Assembly (NCBI GenBank): GCA_963757815.1
Contig: CAVWSN010000010.1
Span: 1 to 64,000 of the forward strand
Direction: 5' to 3'
Length of the DNA stretch: 64,000 nucleotides
DNA from: JACVRW01 sp963757815
GTDB taxonomy: Bacteria > Actinomycetota > Thermoleophilia > Solirubrobacterales > Thermoleophilaceae
Below are positions 17,559 through 25,783 of the stretch, piece by piece. The translations under genes and the position numbers were made by a program. Each line of letters starts with the position of its first letter. Position 1 is the stretch's first letter. The notes beneath the pieces are model-generated. The model worked only from the letters and a program-made list of their open reading frames with translations, was not told the origin of the DNA and did not search any database.

Positions 17559-17603
17559 CCGGCGTTATGCCCCGGTGACGCGGCGACCCGTAGCGTCGCC
17601 GTC
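17559..17603 (+). promoter_or_regulatory. Palindrome plus leaderless promoter of the HtrA operon
   Basis: CCGGCG-TTATG-CCCCGG (17559-17575, one mismatch in the arms) is followed after 15 bases by a -10 box TAGCGT (17591-17596), and seven bases later by the GTG start at 17604. The same elements with the same spacing occur before moxR at 21685-21729. Confidence 0.6.
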
Positions 17604-18776
17604 GTGAGCCGCGAGCGCAGCCTCTGGATAGACCGCGAGAAGAGCCGCGACCCGGAAGCGGGGCCCTTCTCCTCGGCGCGCTGGCGCCGGCAGACCCTGG
17701 AGGCACGGTCACGAAATGGGACGCCCGGCGAGCCTGAGGGCCAGTCCCCCGAGCCGCCCGAGCGACCGCGCCGCTGGCTGCCGCTCGCCGGGCTGGCCGT
17801 GGCTCTAGCCGCGCTGGGGCTCGCGGCCGTGGCCCTCCTCGACGGCGGCGGGTCCGACGAGGCCGGGGTCCTTCCGGCCGCGGGCGGCGGGCGGCTCGCC
17901 CCAACGCAGATCGGCCGGGTCTACGACTCGGCCGGCCCGGGCGTGGTGTCCGTGCAGGCCGGTCCGGCCGGGGGCACGGGATTCGTCGTGCGCCGTGACG
18001 GCACGATCGTGACCAACGCCCACGTGGTGGCCGGCGCCGAGACCGCCCAGGTTCGCTTCGGCGACAGCGGGGCGCTCGTCGAGGCCGAGGTGCTGGGCAC
18101 GGACACCGGCTCCGATCTCGCGGTCCTGCGCGTCGACCCGGGAAGCGTGGGCCGGCTGCGGCCGCTCCCGCTCGCGAACTCGGAGCGGGTCCGGGTCGGC
18201 GACGCGGTGGTGGCGATCGGCCACCCGTTCGGCCTCGATCGCACGGCGACTGCGGGGATCGTCTCCGGCGTGGGTCGCGAGATCCGCGCGCCGGACGGAT
18301 TTCAGATCGACGAGGTCATCCAGACCGACGCGCCCATCAACCCCGGCAACTCGGGCGGCCCGCTGCTCGACGCCCGCGGGCGCGTGGTGGGCGTCAACAG
18401 CCAGATCGCGACAGGCGGCGGCGGCGGCAACGTCGGCATCGGCTTCGCGGTCCCCTCGAACACCGTGCGCGAGGTCCTGCCGACGCTGAGCGCCGGCCAG
18501 CGCGTGGAACGGCCCTATCTCGGCGTCACGACCGCGCCGCACCGCGAGGGCGCCGATATCCAGGAGGTCGCGCCGGACAGCCCCGCGGAGTCCGCCGGCC
18601 TCATCCCGGGAGACATCATCACCGGAATCGACGGCCGCCCGGTTCGCGACCCCGACGACGTGGCCGACGCGATCAAGGGGCTCGAGCCGGGCGACGACAT
18701 CGAGGTGGAGGCGGACCGGGACGGCGAGCAGCGCAGCTTCGACGTCGAGCTCGAGGCGCGTCCAGGCGGCCCGTGA
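17604..18776 (+). CDS. Membrane-anchored HtrA/DegP-type serine protease
   Basis: This 390-residue protease has a cytoplasmic N-terminus, one membrane helix near residues 58-78 and an extracytoplasmic chymotrypsin-fold domain. The catalytic triad is His140 (TNAHVV), Asp171 (SDLAVL) and Ser250 (GNSGGP). A single PDZ domain occupies about residues 295-385 (YLGVTTAP to AGLIPGDIITGIDGRPV). Such enzymes degrade or sense misfolded envelope proteins. The start GTG 17604 lies seven bases after a TAGCGT box, implying a leaderless transcript. The stop overlaps the next start (GTGA), so it is translationally coupled to the VWA protein gene. Confidence 0.9.
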   Translation: MSRERSLWIDREKSRDPEAGPFSSARWRRQTLEARSRNGTPGEPEGQSPEPPERPRRWLPLAGLAVALAALGLAAVALLDGGGSDEAGVLPAAGGGRLAPTQIGRVYDSAGPGVVSVQAGPAGGTGFVVRRDGTIVTNAHVVAGAETAQVRFGDSGALVEAEVLGTDTGSDLAVLRVDPGSVGRLRPLPLANSERVRVGDAVVAIGHPFGLDRTATAGIVSGVGREIRAPDGFQIDEVIQTDAPINPGNSGGPLLDARGRVVGVNSQIATGGGGGNVGIGFAVPSNTVREVLPTLSAGQRVERPYLGVTTAPHREGADIQEVAPDSPAESAGLIPGDIITGIDGRPVRDPDDVADAIKGLEPGDDIEVEADRDGEQRSFDVELEARPGGP

Positions 18777-19732
18777 GCTTCCAGGCCCCGCTGTTCCTGC
18801 TCGCGCTGCTGCTCGTGCCCGTGGCGGTCGCGATCTACGTGCTGACCGACCGGCGCCGGAGCGCGCGCACTGAAGCGTTCGCCTCGCCCCTGCTGCTGCC
18901 CTCGGTGGCGCCGCGTGGACCGGGCGCGCGCCGTCACCTGCCGCTCGCGCTCTACGCGCTGGCGCTCGCGGCCGTAATGATCGCGCTCGCCCGGCCCGAG
19001 GCGACCGTCGCGGTGCCGGAGGAGCGCGCGGCGGTGATCCTCACGACCGACATCTCCGGGTCGATGGAGGCGCGCGATGTGAGCCCCTCTCGCATCGCGG
19101 CGGTGCGCCGGGCCGCGACCGACTTCCTCGAGCAAGCCCCAAGCGAGCTCCGCGTGGGCGCGGTGGCGTTCAACCACTCGGTGCGCGCCATCGAGCCGCC
19201 GCGCGCCGAGCGCGACGACACCCGCGCGCTCGTCGACCGCCTCACCCCCAGCGGCGGCACCGCGACCGGGGAGGGGTTGGCGGCCGCGCTCGGCCTGCTC
19301 GCGCGCGAGGGGGCCCGCGACCGCAAGCGCCCACCGGCGGCGATCATCCTGCTCTCGGACGGCACCTCCACCCACGGGCGCGATCCGATCGAGGTGGCGC
19401 GCCAGGCGGCGAAGTTCCGGATCCCGATCTACACGGTCGCGCTCGGAACGGAATCAGGCACCATCGAGGTCGAGCGCCCCGACGGCTCGACCGTCACCCG
19501 CTCGGTCCCGCCCGACCGCGTGGCGATGCGCCGCATCGCAACGATCAGCGGCGCGCGCACTTTCCGCGCCGACGCGCGCGAGGAGCTCGCCACCGTCTAC
19601 GAGCGGCTCGGGTCGCAGGTGGCCACGCGCGACGAGAAGCGCCAGGTGACCGCCGCGTTCGTCGGCGGCGCCGCCGCGTTCCTTCTCGTGGGCGGGGCGA
19701 TGTCGCTGCGCTGGTTCGGGCGGCTCCCTTGA
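18773..19732 (+). CDS. VWA-domain membrane protein (BatA-like), first copy
   Basis: This 319-residue protein has an N-terminal helix (LFLLALLLVPVAVAIYVL), a second helix near residues 56-73, a von Willebrand factor A domain with the metal-site motif DISGSM (93-98), and a C-terminal helix followed by RWFGRLP. The layout is that of BatA-type proteins that work with MoxR ATPases. It is about the same size and order as the VWA protein at 23636. Its GTG overlaps the HtrA stop, pairing a VWA protein with a protease in one transcript. Confidence 0.85.
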   Translation: MSFQAPLFLLALLLVPVAVAIYVLTDRRRSARTEAFASPLLLPSVAPRGPGARRHLPLALYALALAAVMIALARPEATVAVPEERAAVILTTDISGSMEARDVSPSRIAAVRRAATDFLEQAPSELRVGAVAFNHSVRAIEPPRAERDDTRALVDRLTPSGGTATGEGLAAALGLLAREGARDRKRPPAAIILLSDGTSTHGRDPIEVARQAAKFRIPIYTVALGTESGTIEVERPDGSTVTRSVPPDRVAMRRIATISGARTFRADAREELATVYERLGSQVATRDEKRQVTAAFVGGAAAFLLVGGAMSLRWFGRLP

Positions 19733-19745
19733 GGAGGCGACCGGT

Positions 19746-19758
19746 TAGTCTCCCTCAG
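19746..19758 (+). promoter_or_regulatory. Leaderless promoter -10 box (TAGTCT) for the small ORF
   Basis: TAGTCT at 19746-19751 is separated by exactly seven bases from GTG 19759, the spacing seen before many other genes in this window. Confidence 0.45.
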
Positions 19759-19959
19759 GTGAGGCGAGTGGCCATCGTGGCGGTCGCGGCAGCAGGCCTG
19801 GGGTTGTTCGGCACGGGCGTGCACGGCCTCACGCAGCTCGACGGCGAGCTCGCCGACGGGGCGACGGCGCCCGCGACGCAGCAGATCAAGCGCGAGCTCG
19901 GGCCGCGCGGCGACTGTCCCGCGCACGACCGCGGTCCAGTGAACGAGCGCCGTCTGTAG
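19759..19959 (+). CDS. Small secreted or membrane protein, unknown
   Basis: A 66-residue frame starts at GTG 19759, seven bases after a TAGTCT -10 box, giving RRVAIVAVAAAGLGLFGTGVH as a hydrophobic N-terminal segment and a polar C-terminus. It could be a secreted or single-pass protein. The 3' end overlaps the histidine kinase gene tail to tail by 74 bases. No family is recognised. A longer reading from TTG 19729 is possible. Confidence 0.45.
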   Translation: MRRVAIVAVAAAGLGLFGTGVHGLTQLDGELADGATAPATQQIKRELGPRGDCPAHDRGPVNERRL

Positions 19960-21016
19960 CGTCGCCGCGCGGAAGGCGCACGGAGACGACGAGCCCGCCG
20001 CCCGCGCGCGGCTCGATGGACAGCGTTCCGCCGTGCGCCTCGCTGACGGCCCGGACGATCGACAGGCCGAGGCCCGCCCCGCGGCCGTCGGCGTCACGGG
20101 CGAGGCGTTCGAAGGGCTCCGCGAGCCGCGCGGCCGCCTCGGGCTCCACCGGCGGGCCGCTGTTCTCCACCTGCAGCTCGACGGTGCCGATGCCCGCGCG
20201 CGTGCGCACGTGGACGAAGCCGCCGGGGCGGTTGTAGCGCACGCCGTTCTCGAGCAGGTTGGCCGCCAGCCGCTCGAGCAGCCCGGCATCGCCCTCGACC
20301 GGCGCCGGCTCGAGGTCCGCGGTGAGGCGGACGCTTTCGTTCCCGGCCGCCCACTCCGCTTCCTCGGCCGCCTCGCCCACCGCCGCGGCGAGGTCCACGC
20401 TCTCGGTGCGCAGGAGGCCGCGCTGGCTGCGGGCGAGGATCAGCAGGCTCGCCAAGAGCGCCTCCGTGCGGCGACTGGCCTGGACGACCGACTCGGCCAT
20501 GCCGCGCAGCTCGTCGAGGTCCGGCTGTGGGTTCGCGAGCGCCACCTCGGCCTCCGAGCGGATCACGGTCAGCGGGCTGCGCAGCTCGTGGCTCGCGTTG
20601 GCGACGAAGCGGCGCTGAGTGTCGAAGGAGTCCTCCAGGCGGTCGAGCATCTCGTTGAGCGTCTCCCCCAGCTCGCGCAGCTCGTCGTGGGGTCCGCTCA
20701 CGGGAATGCGCTCGCTGAGGTGCTCCTCGGACACCCGCTGCGCCGTGGCGGTGATCCGCTGGAGCGGCGCCAAAACCCGGCCCGCCACGACCCAGCCGAT
20801 CGCCGCCGCCAGTACGAGCACGCCCGCGAACGCGATGGCGTACTGGAGCGCCACCTCGTCGAGGGCGTCGCCTGCGAGCGGCTCGGGCAGGGTGCGGTCG
20901 AAGTGGCGGCCGAGCAGCCAGTAGCTCACCATCAGCAGGACGGCCGTCGAGATGCCCGCGAGCGCGGTGTAGAGCGCCGTGAGGCGCGCCCGCACGGTGA
21001 GCCGCGGCCGCTTCAC
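19886..21016 (-). CDS. Two-component sensor histidine kinase
   Basis: This 376-residue kinase has two membrane helices (about 13-35 and 58-78) enclosing a short 22-residue external loop. It also has a HAMP linker, a dimerisation domain with the phospho-acceptor His143 (ASHELRSPLT), and a catalytic ATPase domain with NLLENGVRYN, a degenerate G1 region VENSGPPV and GAGLGLSIV. The tiny external loop suggests it senses a membrane-level or envelope signal. The GTG at 21016 overlaps the regulator stop (GTGA), so it is coupled to the response regulator. It lies between the HtrA-VWA and MoxR-VWA operons. Confidence 0.9.
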   Translation of the reverse strand: MKRPRLTVRARLTALYTALAGISTAVLLMVSYWLLGRHFDRTLPEPLAGDALDEVALQYAIAFAGVLVLAAAIGWVVAGRVLAPLQRITATAQRVSEEHLSERIPVSGPHDELRELGETLNEMLDRLEDSFDTQRRFVANASHELRSPLTVIRSEAEVALANPQPDLDELRGMAESVVQASRRTEALLASLLILARSQRGLLRTESVDLAAAVGEAAEEAEWAAGNESVRLTADLEPAPVEGDAGLLERLAANLLENGVRYNRPGGFVHVRTRAGIGTVELQVENSGPPVEPEAAARLAEPFERLARDADGRGAGLGLSIVRAVSEAHGGTLSIEPRAGGGLVVSVRLPRGDATDGARSLDRGRARDSRRAARARA

Positions 21017-21666
21017 ACCCGGTAGCCCGCTCCCTTGACGGTCTCGATCAGCGGCGGCTCGCCGAGCTTGCGCCGCAGCCGCAGCACGGTCATGCGGACG
21101 GAGTTCGTGAACGGATCGGCGTTCTCGTCCCATACGCGCTCGACGAGCTCGTCGTTCGACACCACCGCCCCCTCGGCCGCCAGCAGCGCCTCGAGCACTG
21201 CGAACTCCTTCGGGGTCAGCTCGATGGGGTCGCCGTTGCGGCTGACCGTGTGCCGGGCCGGATCGAGCTCGACGCCGTTCGCCCGGAGGGTGGGCGGGTG
21301 AGCATGCCCCGCGCGCCGGGCGAGCGCCCGCACGCGGGCGACGAGCTCGGCGAACGCGAACGGCTTGGGCATGTAGTCGTCGGCGCCGAGCGAGAGGCCG
21401 TCGACGAGATCATCGACGCCGGAGGCGGCGGTGAGCATCAGCAGACGGCTGTCCGGCTCCTCGCCGCGCAGCGTGCGGCAGACCTCGTCGCCGTGCAGGA
21501 CCGGCAGGTCGCGGTCGAGGACCACCACGTCGTAAGGGTTGAGGCGCGCCTTGTCGAGCGCCGTCGCGCCGTCGTAGGCGACGTCCACGGCCATGCCCTC
21601 GCGGCGGAGCCCGCGGGCCACCGCGTCTGCGACCCTCCGTTCGTCCTCGGCGAGGAGCACGCGCAC
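21013..21666 (-). CDS. OmpR/PhoB-family response regulator
   Basis: This 217-residue regulator has a receiver domain with acidic residues LLAEDE, phospho-acceptor Asp51 (VVLDRDLP), the Thr region LMLTAASG and Lys in MPKPFAF, then a C-terminal winged helix (ELTPKEFAVLEALL to VRMTVLRLRRKLGE). The start is GTG 21666, seven bases after a TACCCT box on the minus strand. Its promoter shares a short divergent region with moxR, which contains the palindrome CCGGCG-TTATG-CGCCGG. It probably controls both neighbouring operons. Confidence 0.9.
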   Translation of the reverse strand: MRVLLAEDERRVADAVARGLRREGMAVDVAYDGATALDKARLNPYDVVVLDRDLPVLHGDEVCRTLRGEEPDSRLLMLTAASGVDDLVDGLSLGADDYMPKPFAFAELVARVRALARRAGHAHPPTLRANGVELDPARHTVSRNGDPIELTPKEFAVLEALLAAEGAVVSNDELVERVWDENADPFTNSVRMTVLRLRRKLGEPPLIETVKGAGYRV

Positions 21667-21684
21667 TCGTCCCAGGGTAATGGC
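21667..21684 (-). promoter_or_regulatory. Leaderless promoter of the response regulator gene (TACCCT)
   Basis: On the minus strand TACCCT (21674-21679) is exactly seven bases before GTG 21666. The palindrome at 21685-21701 lies immediately upstream, so a protein bound there would contact this promoter too. Confidence 0.5.
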
Positions 21685-21729
21685 CCGGCGTTATGCGCCG
21701 GTGACCTGCTCCTCCGTAGCGTGGCCGCC
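21685..21729 (+). promoter_or_regulatory. Palindrome plus leaderless promoter of the moxR operon
   Basis: A perfect inverted repeat CCGGCG-TTATG-CGCCGG (21685-21701) is followed after 15 bases by TAGCGT (21717-21722) and, seven bases on, by ATG 21730. The arrangement is identical to that before the HtrA gene, including GGTGAC after the palindrome. Confidence 0.65.
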
Positions 21730-22737
21730 ATGACCGACAGCCATGTGCAAGAGGAGCCGCGAGACGCGCTCGAGAGCGCGCTCTTCGAGATCAAGCGGGT
21801 GATCATCGGACAGGACGCGATGCTCGAGCGGGTGATGGTCGCCCTGCTCACCGGCGGTCACGTGCTGCTCGAGGGAGTGCCCGGCCTGGCGAAGACACTC
21901 ACGATCAAGACGCTCGCGTCGGTGGTCGGCGGCAGCTTCAGCCGCATCCAGTTCACGCCGGACCTCGTGCCGTCGGATCTCGTCGGCACGCGCGTCTACC
22001 GGCCCGACACCGGGCTCTTCGACACCGAGCTGGGCCCCGTTTTCGCGAACTTCCTGCTGGCCGACGAGATCAACCGCGCCCCGGCGAAGGTGCAGTCGGC
22101 GCTGCTCGAGGTGATGCAGGAGCAGCAGGTCACGATCGGAGGCGGCACGCATCTGGTCCCGCTGCCGTTCCTGGTGCTCGCGACGCAGAACCCGATCGAG
22201 TCCGAGGGCACCTACCCGCTGCCGGAGGCGCAGGTCGACCGCTTCCTCATGAAGATCCTCGTCGACTATCCCTCGCCCGGTGACGAGGCGTCCATCGTGA
22301 GCCGCCAGCTCGACCCGCAGGCCGTCGTTGAGGAGCGCCTGACGATCGCCGACCTGCTGCGCTTTCGCGAAGCCGCGGCCGAGGTCATGGTCGATCGCGA
22401 GGTGATCGACTACGCGGTCGCGCTCGCGGACGCCACTCGCCGGCCGGGGCGCTACGGCCTCACTGATGTCGAGTCGCTGCTGAGCTACGGCGCCTCGCCC
22501 CGCGGCCCGATCGGGCTCGTCCAGTCGGCGCGCTCGCTCGCGCTGCTGCGCGGTCGCCGCCACGTGCTGGCGAGCGACGTGCGCGACCTCGCTCCCGAGG
22601 TCCTGCGGCACAGGCTAGTGCTGAGCTACGAGGGGCTGAGCGAGAACGCACGGCCGGACGACCTGCTCGAGAAGGTGCTCGAGGCGGTGCCGGAGCCAGA
22701 CCGCCGACCGGTTGACGGGGAGGCGCTGGCCGCTTGA
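21730..22737 (+). CDS. MoxR-family AAA+ ATPase
   Basis: This 335-residue MoxR ATPase has Walker A GVPGLAKT (49-56), Walker B LLADEIN, the sensor region ATQNPIESEGTYPLPEAQVDRFL and a helical lid domain. MoxR proteins are chaperone-like ATPases that act on VWA-domain partners, here encoded downstream. The ATG at 21730 is chosen over longer frames because a TAGCGT -10 box lies seven bases upstream. Its stop overlaps the TTG of the DUF58 gene (TTGA). Confidence 0.95.
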   Translation: MTDSHVQEEPRDALESALFEIKRVIIGQDAMLERVMVALLTGGHVLLEGVPGLAKTLTIKTLASVVGGSFSRIQFTPDLVPSDLVGTRVYRPDTGLFDTELGPVFANFLLADEINRAPAKVQSALLEVMQEQQVTIGGGTHLVPLPFLVLATQNPIESEGTYPLPEAQVDRFLMKILVDYPSPGDEASIVSRQLDPQAVVEERLTIADLLRFREAAAEVMVDREVIDYAVALADATRRPGRYGLTDVESLLSYGASPRGPIGLVQSARSLALLRGRRHVLASDVRDLAPEVLRHRLVLSYEGLSENARPDDLLEKVLEAVPEPDRRPVDGEALAA

Positions 22738-23639
22738 GCGGCCCGCTCCTCGTAACCCCCGCGGCTCGCCAAGGGCCGGGCCCAGTCCCCACCGCGCTCG
22801 TGGAGGCGCTCGACCTCGCCTTCGTGCGGCGGGCGGGCGGAGTGGTGTCCGGAGAGCACCGCGGGGCCGGGGTCGGCTCGGGCACCGAGCTCGCCCAGCT
22901 GCGGCCCTACCAGCCGGGTGACGACGTGCGCCAGCTCGATCCGTCGGCCACGGCGCGCACGGGCATCCCCCACGTCCGCCAGCAGGTGCCAGAGCGGCTT
23001 CTCGTCACCTGGCTCGCGGTCGACGTGTCTCCCTCGATGGCGTTCGGCACCGCCGACCGGCTCAAGAGCGACGTGGCCGAGGGCGTCGTGGACGTGCTCG
23101 GCGCGCTCGCGGTGCGCCGCGGCGGGCGGGTCGGGCTGATGACCTTCGGTGCTCCTGAGACGCGTCTGCTGCCGCCACGAGGCGGTCGCGGCGCCCGGGT
23201 GGGGCTGCGCGCCGCCCTGGCCGAGGGCGTGGCGCCGGACGGCACGGCAGGCGAGCCGCTGGCTCGCGCCCTGGTGCGGATCGGCCGGCTCGCGCGACTG
23301 CGCAGCCTCGTCGTCGTGATCTCCGACTTCATGGGGCCAACCGACTGGGCGCGCCCGCTCGCGGGACTGGCGGCACGCAACACGCTGCTCGCCGTCGAGG
23401 TGCGCGATCCGCGCGAGCAGGAGCTGCCACCGGTCGGCCGTATGGCGATGGTCGACCCGGAGACCGGGGCCCGGATCGAGGTCGACACGGCAGACCGCCG
23501 GCTACGCGAGCGCTTTGCCCTCGCCGCCCGCGATGATCGCGGGGCCGTGGCCACCGCGCTGCGGCGAGCCGGCGCGGAGCACGTGGTCCTGTCGACCTCG
23601 GGGGCGTGGGCGCGCCAGCTCGGCCGGAGGCTCGCGTGA
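22734..23639 (+). CDS. DUF58 protein (MoxR-associated)
   Basis: This 301-residue soluble DUF58 protein has the family core ELAQLRPYQPGDDVRQLD near residue 52 and a degenerate VWA-like domain with VDVSPSMAFG (about 98-107) and VVVISDFMGP. DUF58 proteins accompany MoxR and VWA membrane proteins and may link the ATPase to its targets. The start TTG 22734 overlaps the moxR stop, and the stop overlaps the GTG of the next gene. A membrane anchor, present in many DUF58 proteins, is missing here. Confidence 0.85.
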   Translation: MSGPLLVTPAARQGPGPVPTALVEALDLAFVRRAGGVVSGEHRGAGVGSGTELAQLRPYQPGDDVRQLDPSATARTGIPHVRQQVPERLLVTWLAVDVSPSMAFGTADRLKSDVAEGVVDVLGALAVRRGGRVGLMTFGAPETRLLPPRGGRGARVGLRAALAEGVAPDGTAGEPLARALVRIGRLARLRSLVVVISDFMGPTDWARPLAGLAARNTLLAVEVRDPREQELPPVGRMAMVDPETGARIEVDTADRRLRERFALAARDDRGAVATALRRAGAEHVVLSTSGAWARQLGRRLA

Positions 23640-24574
23640 GCTTCGCGTCGCCCGCATTCCTCGCGGCGCTGGCGCTCGTCCCCCTCGCGCTCGCGGCGCA
23701 CGTGCTGGTACGCCGACGGGCGCGGCGCTACGCGGTGCGCTACCCGGCCGTGGCGACGCTCGCGCCGCTCCTGCCGAACGCCTCGGCGTGGCGCCGGCGG
23801 GTGCCGCTGGCGCTGTTCCTCGCCTCGCTCGCAGCGCTCACGCTGGCGCTCGCCCGCCCGCACAGGACGGTGGCGGTCCCGAAAGAGCAGGCGTCGATCG
23901 TGCTCGTGACGGACGTGTCGCGCTCGATGCTCGCGGAGGACGTCGACCCCAACCGGCTCGAGGCCGCCCGCTCCGCCGCGCTGCGCTTCCTCGAGGAGGT
24001 GCCCCAGGAGGCGCGCGTGGGCCTGGTGGCGTTCTCCACCGATCCCCACACGATCGAGGAGCCGACCGACGAGCGAGACGAGATCCAGGCGCTCGTGGAC
24101 GGCCTGAGCGCCGACGGCGGCACCGCAGCCGGCGACGCCCTGGCGGCCGCGCTCGGGATGGTCGACGGGCCCGCCGAGGATCGCCCGCCCGCCGCGATCC
24201 TGCTGCTCTCGGACGGCAAGACCACGACCGGGCGCGACCCGATCCCGGTCGCCCGCCACGCGCGGCGCGTGGGCGTGCCGATCCACACGGTCGCGCTCGG
24301 TACACGCTCGGCGACGATCGTGACCCCGGACGGCAGCCTGCTGCCGGTGCCGCCCGACCCCGAGACGATGCGCCGCATCGCCGAGCTGTCGGGCGGCCGT
24401 GCCTTCGAGGTGGACGACGCGGACGAGCTGGGCGGCCTCTACGAGGAGCTCGGCTCGCGCGTGGCAACCGAGACCGAGAAGCGGGAGATCACGGTGGCCT
24501 TTGCGGCGGGCGGGATCCTGCTGCTGGTCGCCGCGGCAGCGCTCGGCGTGCGGGCGACCGCGCGGCTGCCGTAG
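23636..24574 (+). CDS. VWA-domain membrane protein (BatA-like), second copy
   Basis: This 312-residue protein has an N-terminal helix (AFLAALALVPLALAAHVL), a second helix near residues 57-73, a VWA domain with metal-site motif DVSRSM (93-98) and a C-terminal helix ending RATARLP. It is clearly a paralogue of the protein at 18773: it has the same start MSF, the same motif position and the same C-terminal pattern ATE-TEKREITVAFA. It is the last gene of the coupled moxR-DUF58-VWA operon, with GTGA overlap to DUF58. Confidence 0.9.
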   Translation: MSFASPAFLAALALVPLALAAHVLVRRRARRYAVRYPAVATLAPLLPNASAWRRRVPLALFLASLAALTLALARPHRTVAVPKEQASIVLVTDVSRSMLAEDVDPNRLEAARSAALRFLEEVPQEARVGLVAFSTDPHTIEEPTDERDEIQALVDGLSADGGTAAGDALAAALGMVDGPAEDRPPAAILLLSDGKTTTGRDPIPVARHARRVGVPIHTVALGTRSATIVTPDGSLLPVPPDPETMRRIAELSGGRAFEVDDADELGGLYEELGSRVATETEKREITVAFAAGGILLLVAAAALGVRATARLP

Positions 24575-24591
24575 CGCCTGGGCTTGGGCGC

Positions 24592-24996
24592 TTACCCCGG
24601 GCGGTTGCGCGCCGCCAGGTACTTGCCTGCCAGCACGCCCTCGATCGCGAGCCGCGCCGGCTTGAACGACGCGTCGCGACCCTTGCAGACCACGGTCATC
24701 CCGTAGTACACGCTGCGGCCGGTGCGATTGAGCGTCTCCCGGGCGACGACCTTCCTGAGCTCGGGCGCCTGGGCGAGCGCGAACTCCGCCCGGATCACGA
24801 GCTTCGCGCTCTCAGGATGGAGCGTCTGCCGGTCGAGGTCGCCGCAGGTGACCGCGTACGGGTTGCGATCGACCTCGCGGGCGTGTTCCGGGTCCGGGGT
24901 GCCGGCGATGCGCGGCTCCTCGTCGTCGTCGTCGCCGCACCCCGTGGCCAACGCGAGGGCGACGCAGAATCCGCCGAGGAGCGCCCGCAGCCGCAT
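24592..24996 (-). CDS. Small lipoprotein, unknown
   Basis: This 134-residue exported protein has a signal peptide and lipobox (LALATGCGDD), an acidic linker, and a small domain with two further Cys (VTCGDLDRQ and TVVCKGRD) that could form a disulfide. I do not recognise a family. It starts at ATG 24996, two bases after the stop of the cupin gene, so it is in the same transcript. It converges with the VWA gene at 24574. Confidence 0.7.
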   Translation of the reverse strand: MRLRALLGGFCVALALATGCGDDDDEEPRIAGTPDPEHAREVDRNPYAVTCGDLDRQTLHPESAKLVIRAEFALAQAPELRKVVARETLNRTGRSVYYGMTVVCKGRDASFKPARLAIEGVLAGKYLAARNRPG

Positions 24997-24998
24997 GC

Positions 24999-25565
24999 CT
25001 AGCCACCCGGAAGCCAGCCGTCGCGATAGCGCGTCGGCTCCGGCTCCGGAAAGCGCGCGTACGCGATCTCCGGATCGCTCGTCTCCTCTTCGACGCCGGC
25101 CCCGTGACGGAGGGCGACCTCGTCAACGGTGTAAGCGCCTCCGTTGCAGTCCTCTCCGCTGTGCTCACGCGCGCCCACCGCAAGGATCACGCAGGGGCCC
25201 TCTCCAGCCCCGACGATCATGTGCCTCGCCTCGGGCGGACAATGCACGAAGTCCCACCGCCGCAACGGCCGCTCCTGGCCCTCGATGAGCAGGAGCGCCT
25301 CGCCGGAGAGCACGAGGAAGCCCTCCTGATCGGCTTCCCAGTGGTACATCCCGATCGGCTCTCCCGGGCCGAGGACGACGAGCTGCACGCCCAACTGCGG
25401 GAAGTAGGTCTCGGCCTCGAAATCCGTCCAACCCGTGAACGGCAGGCTGTCCCCACGCCCCTCCCGGTGCCGCCAGCGCGCCTCACGCGCGTTGACGACG
25501 AACCACCCCTCGCCAACCGGCGCGAGCCCCGCCTCGGTCTGCTCGAGCGCCGCCTCCGGGACCAT
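24999..25565 (-). CDS. Cupin-domain protein
   Basis: This 188-residue double-stranded beta-helix (cupin) protein has motif 1 around GEPIGMYHWEADQEGFLVLSG and motif 2 around FVHCPPEARHMIVG, including the usual His and Glu metal ligands (HWEADQE and His in EARHM). Proteins of this type bind a metal or act as small enzymes; the substrate is unknown. The start at ATG 25565 is chosen because a TATCCT box lies eight bases upstream; the frame is open to 25649 but without signals. Confidence 0.8.
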   Translation of the reverse strand: MVPEAALEQTEAGLAPVGEGWFVVNAREARWRHREGRGDSLPFTGWTDFEAETYFPQLGVQLVVLGPGEPIGMYHWEADQEGFLVLSGEALLLIEGQERPLRRWDFVHCPPEARHMIVGAGEGPCVILAVGAREHSGEDCNGGAYTVDEVALRHGAGVEEETSDPEIAYARFPEPEPTRYRDGWLPGG

Positions 25566-25579
25566 GGCCGCGGAGGATA
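25566..25579 (-). promoter_or_regulatory. Leaderless promoter -10 box (TATCCT) of the cupin gene
   Basis: On the minus strand TATCCT (25574-25579) lies eight bases before ATG 25565, which fits a transcript starting at or next to the start codon. Confidence 0.45.
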
Positions 25580-25638
25580 AAGCGGAGTAGGCGCTCTGCA
25601 TCCCTGGACCGGAAGGGTCCCCCCGATCCACACACGAA

Positions 25639-25660
25639 GAAGCCGCCAAGCGGCGGCTTC
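25639..25660 (-). terminator. Hairpin terminator of tRNA-Asn
   Basis: A perfect nine-base inverted repeat GAAGCCGCC-AAGC-GGCGGCTTC lies five bases downstream of the tRNA-Asn 3' end on the minus strand. The following bases (TCTTC) give only a weak T tail. Confidence 0.65.
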
Positions 25661-25665
25661 GGAAG

Positions 25666-25739
25666 CTCCGGGGGTGGGACTCGAACCCACAACCTACCGG
25701 TTAACAGCCGGTCGCTGCTGCCAATTGAGCTACCCCGGA
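25666..25739 (-). tRNA. tRNA-Asn (anticodon GUU)
   Basis: The minus strand folds into a complete cloverleaf of 74 bases: acceptor TCCGGGG/CCCCGGA, D-arm GCTC-AATTGGCA-GCAGC region, anticodon arm CCGGC-TGTTAAC-CGG with anticodon GTT, and T-arm GTGGG-TTCGAGT-CCCAC. The CCA end is not encoded. It is an intact tRNA, unlike the tRNA-Gly and tRNA-Met fragments elsewhere in the window. Confidence 0.95.
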
Positions 25740-25783
25740 TCGTGCTAAGCCCGTCGGGCTACACCGGAAAGAAGGTAGCGCCG

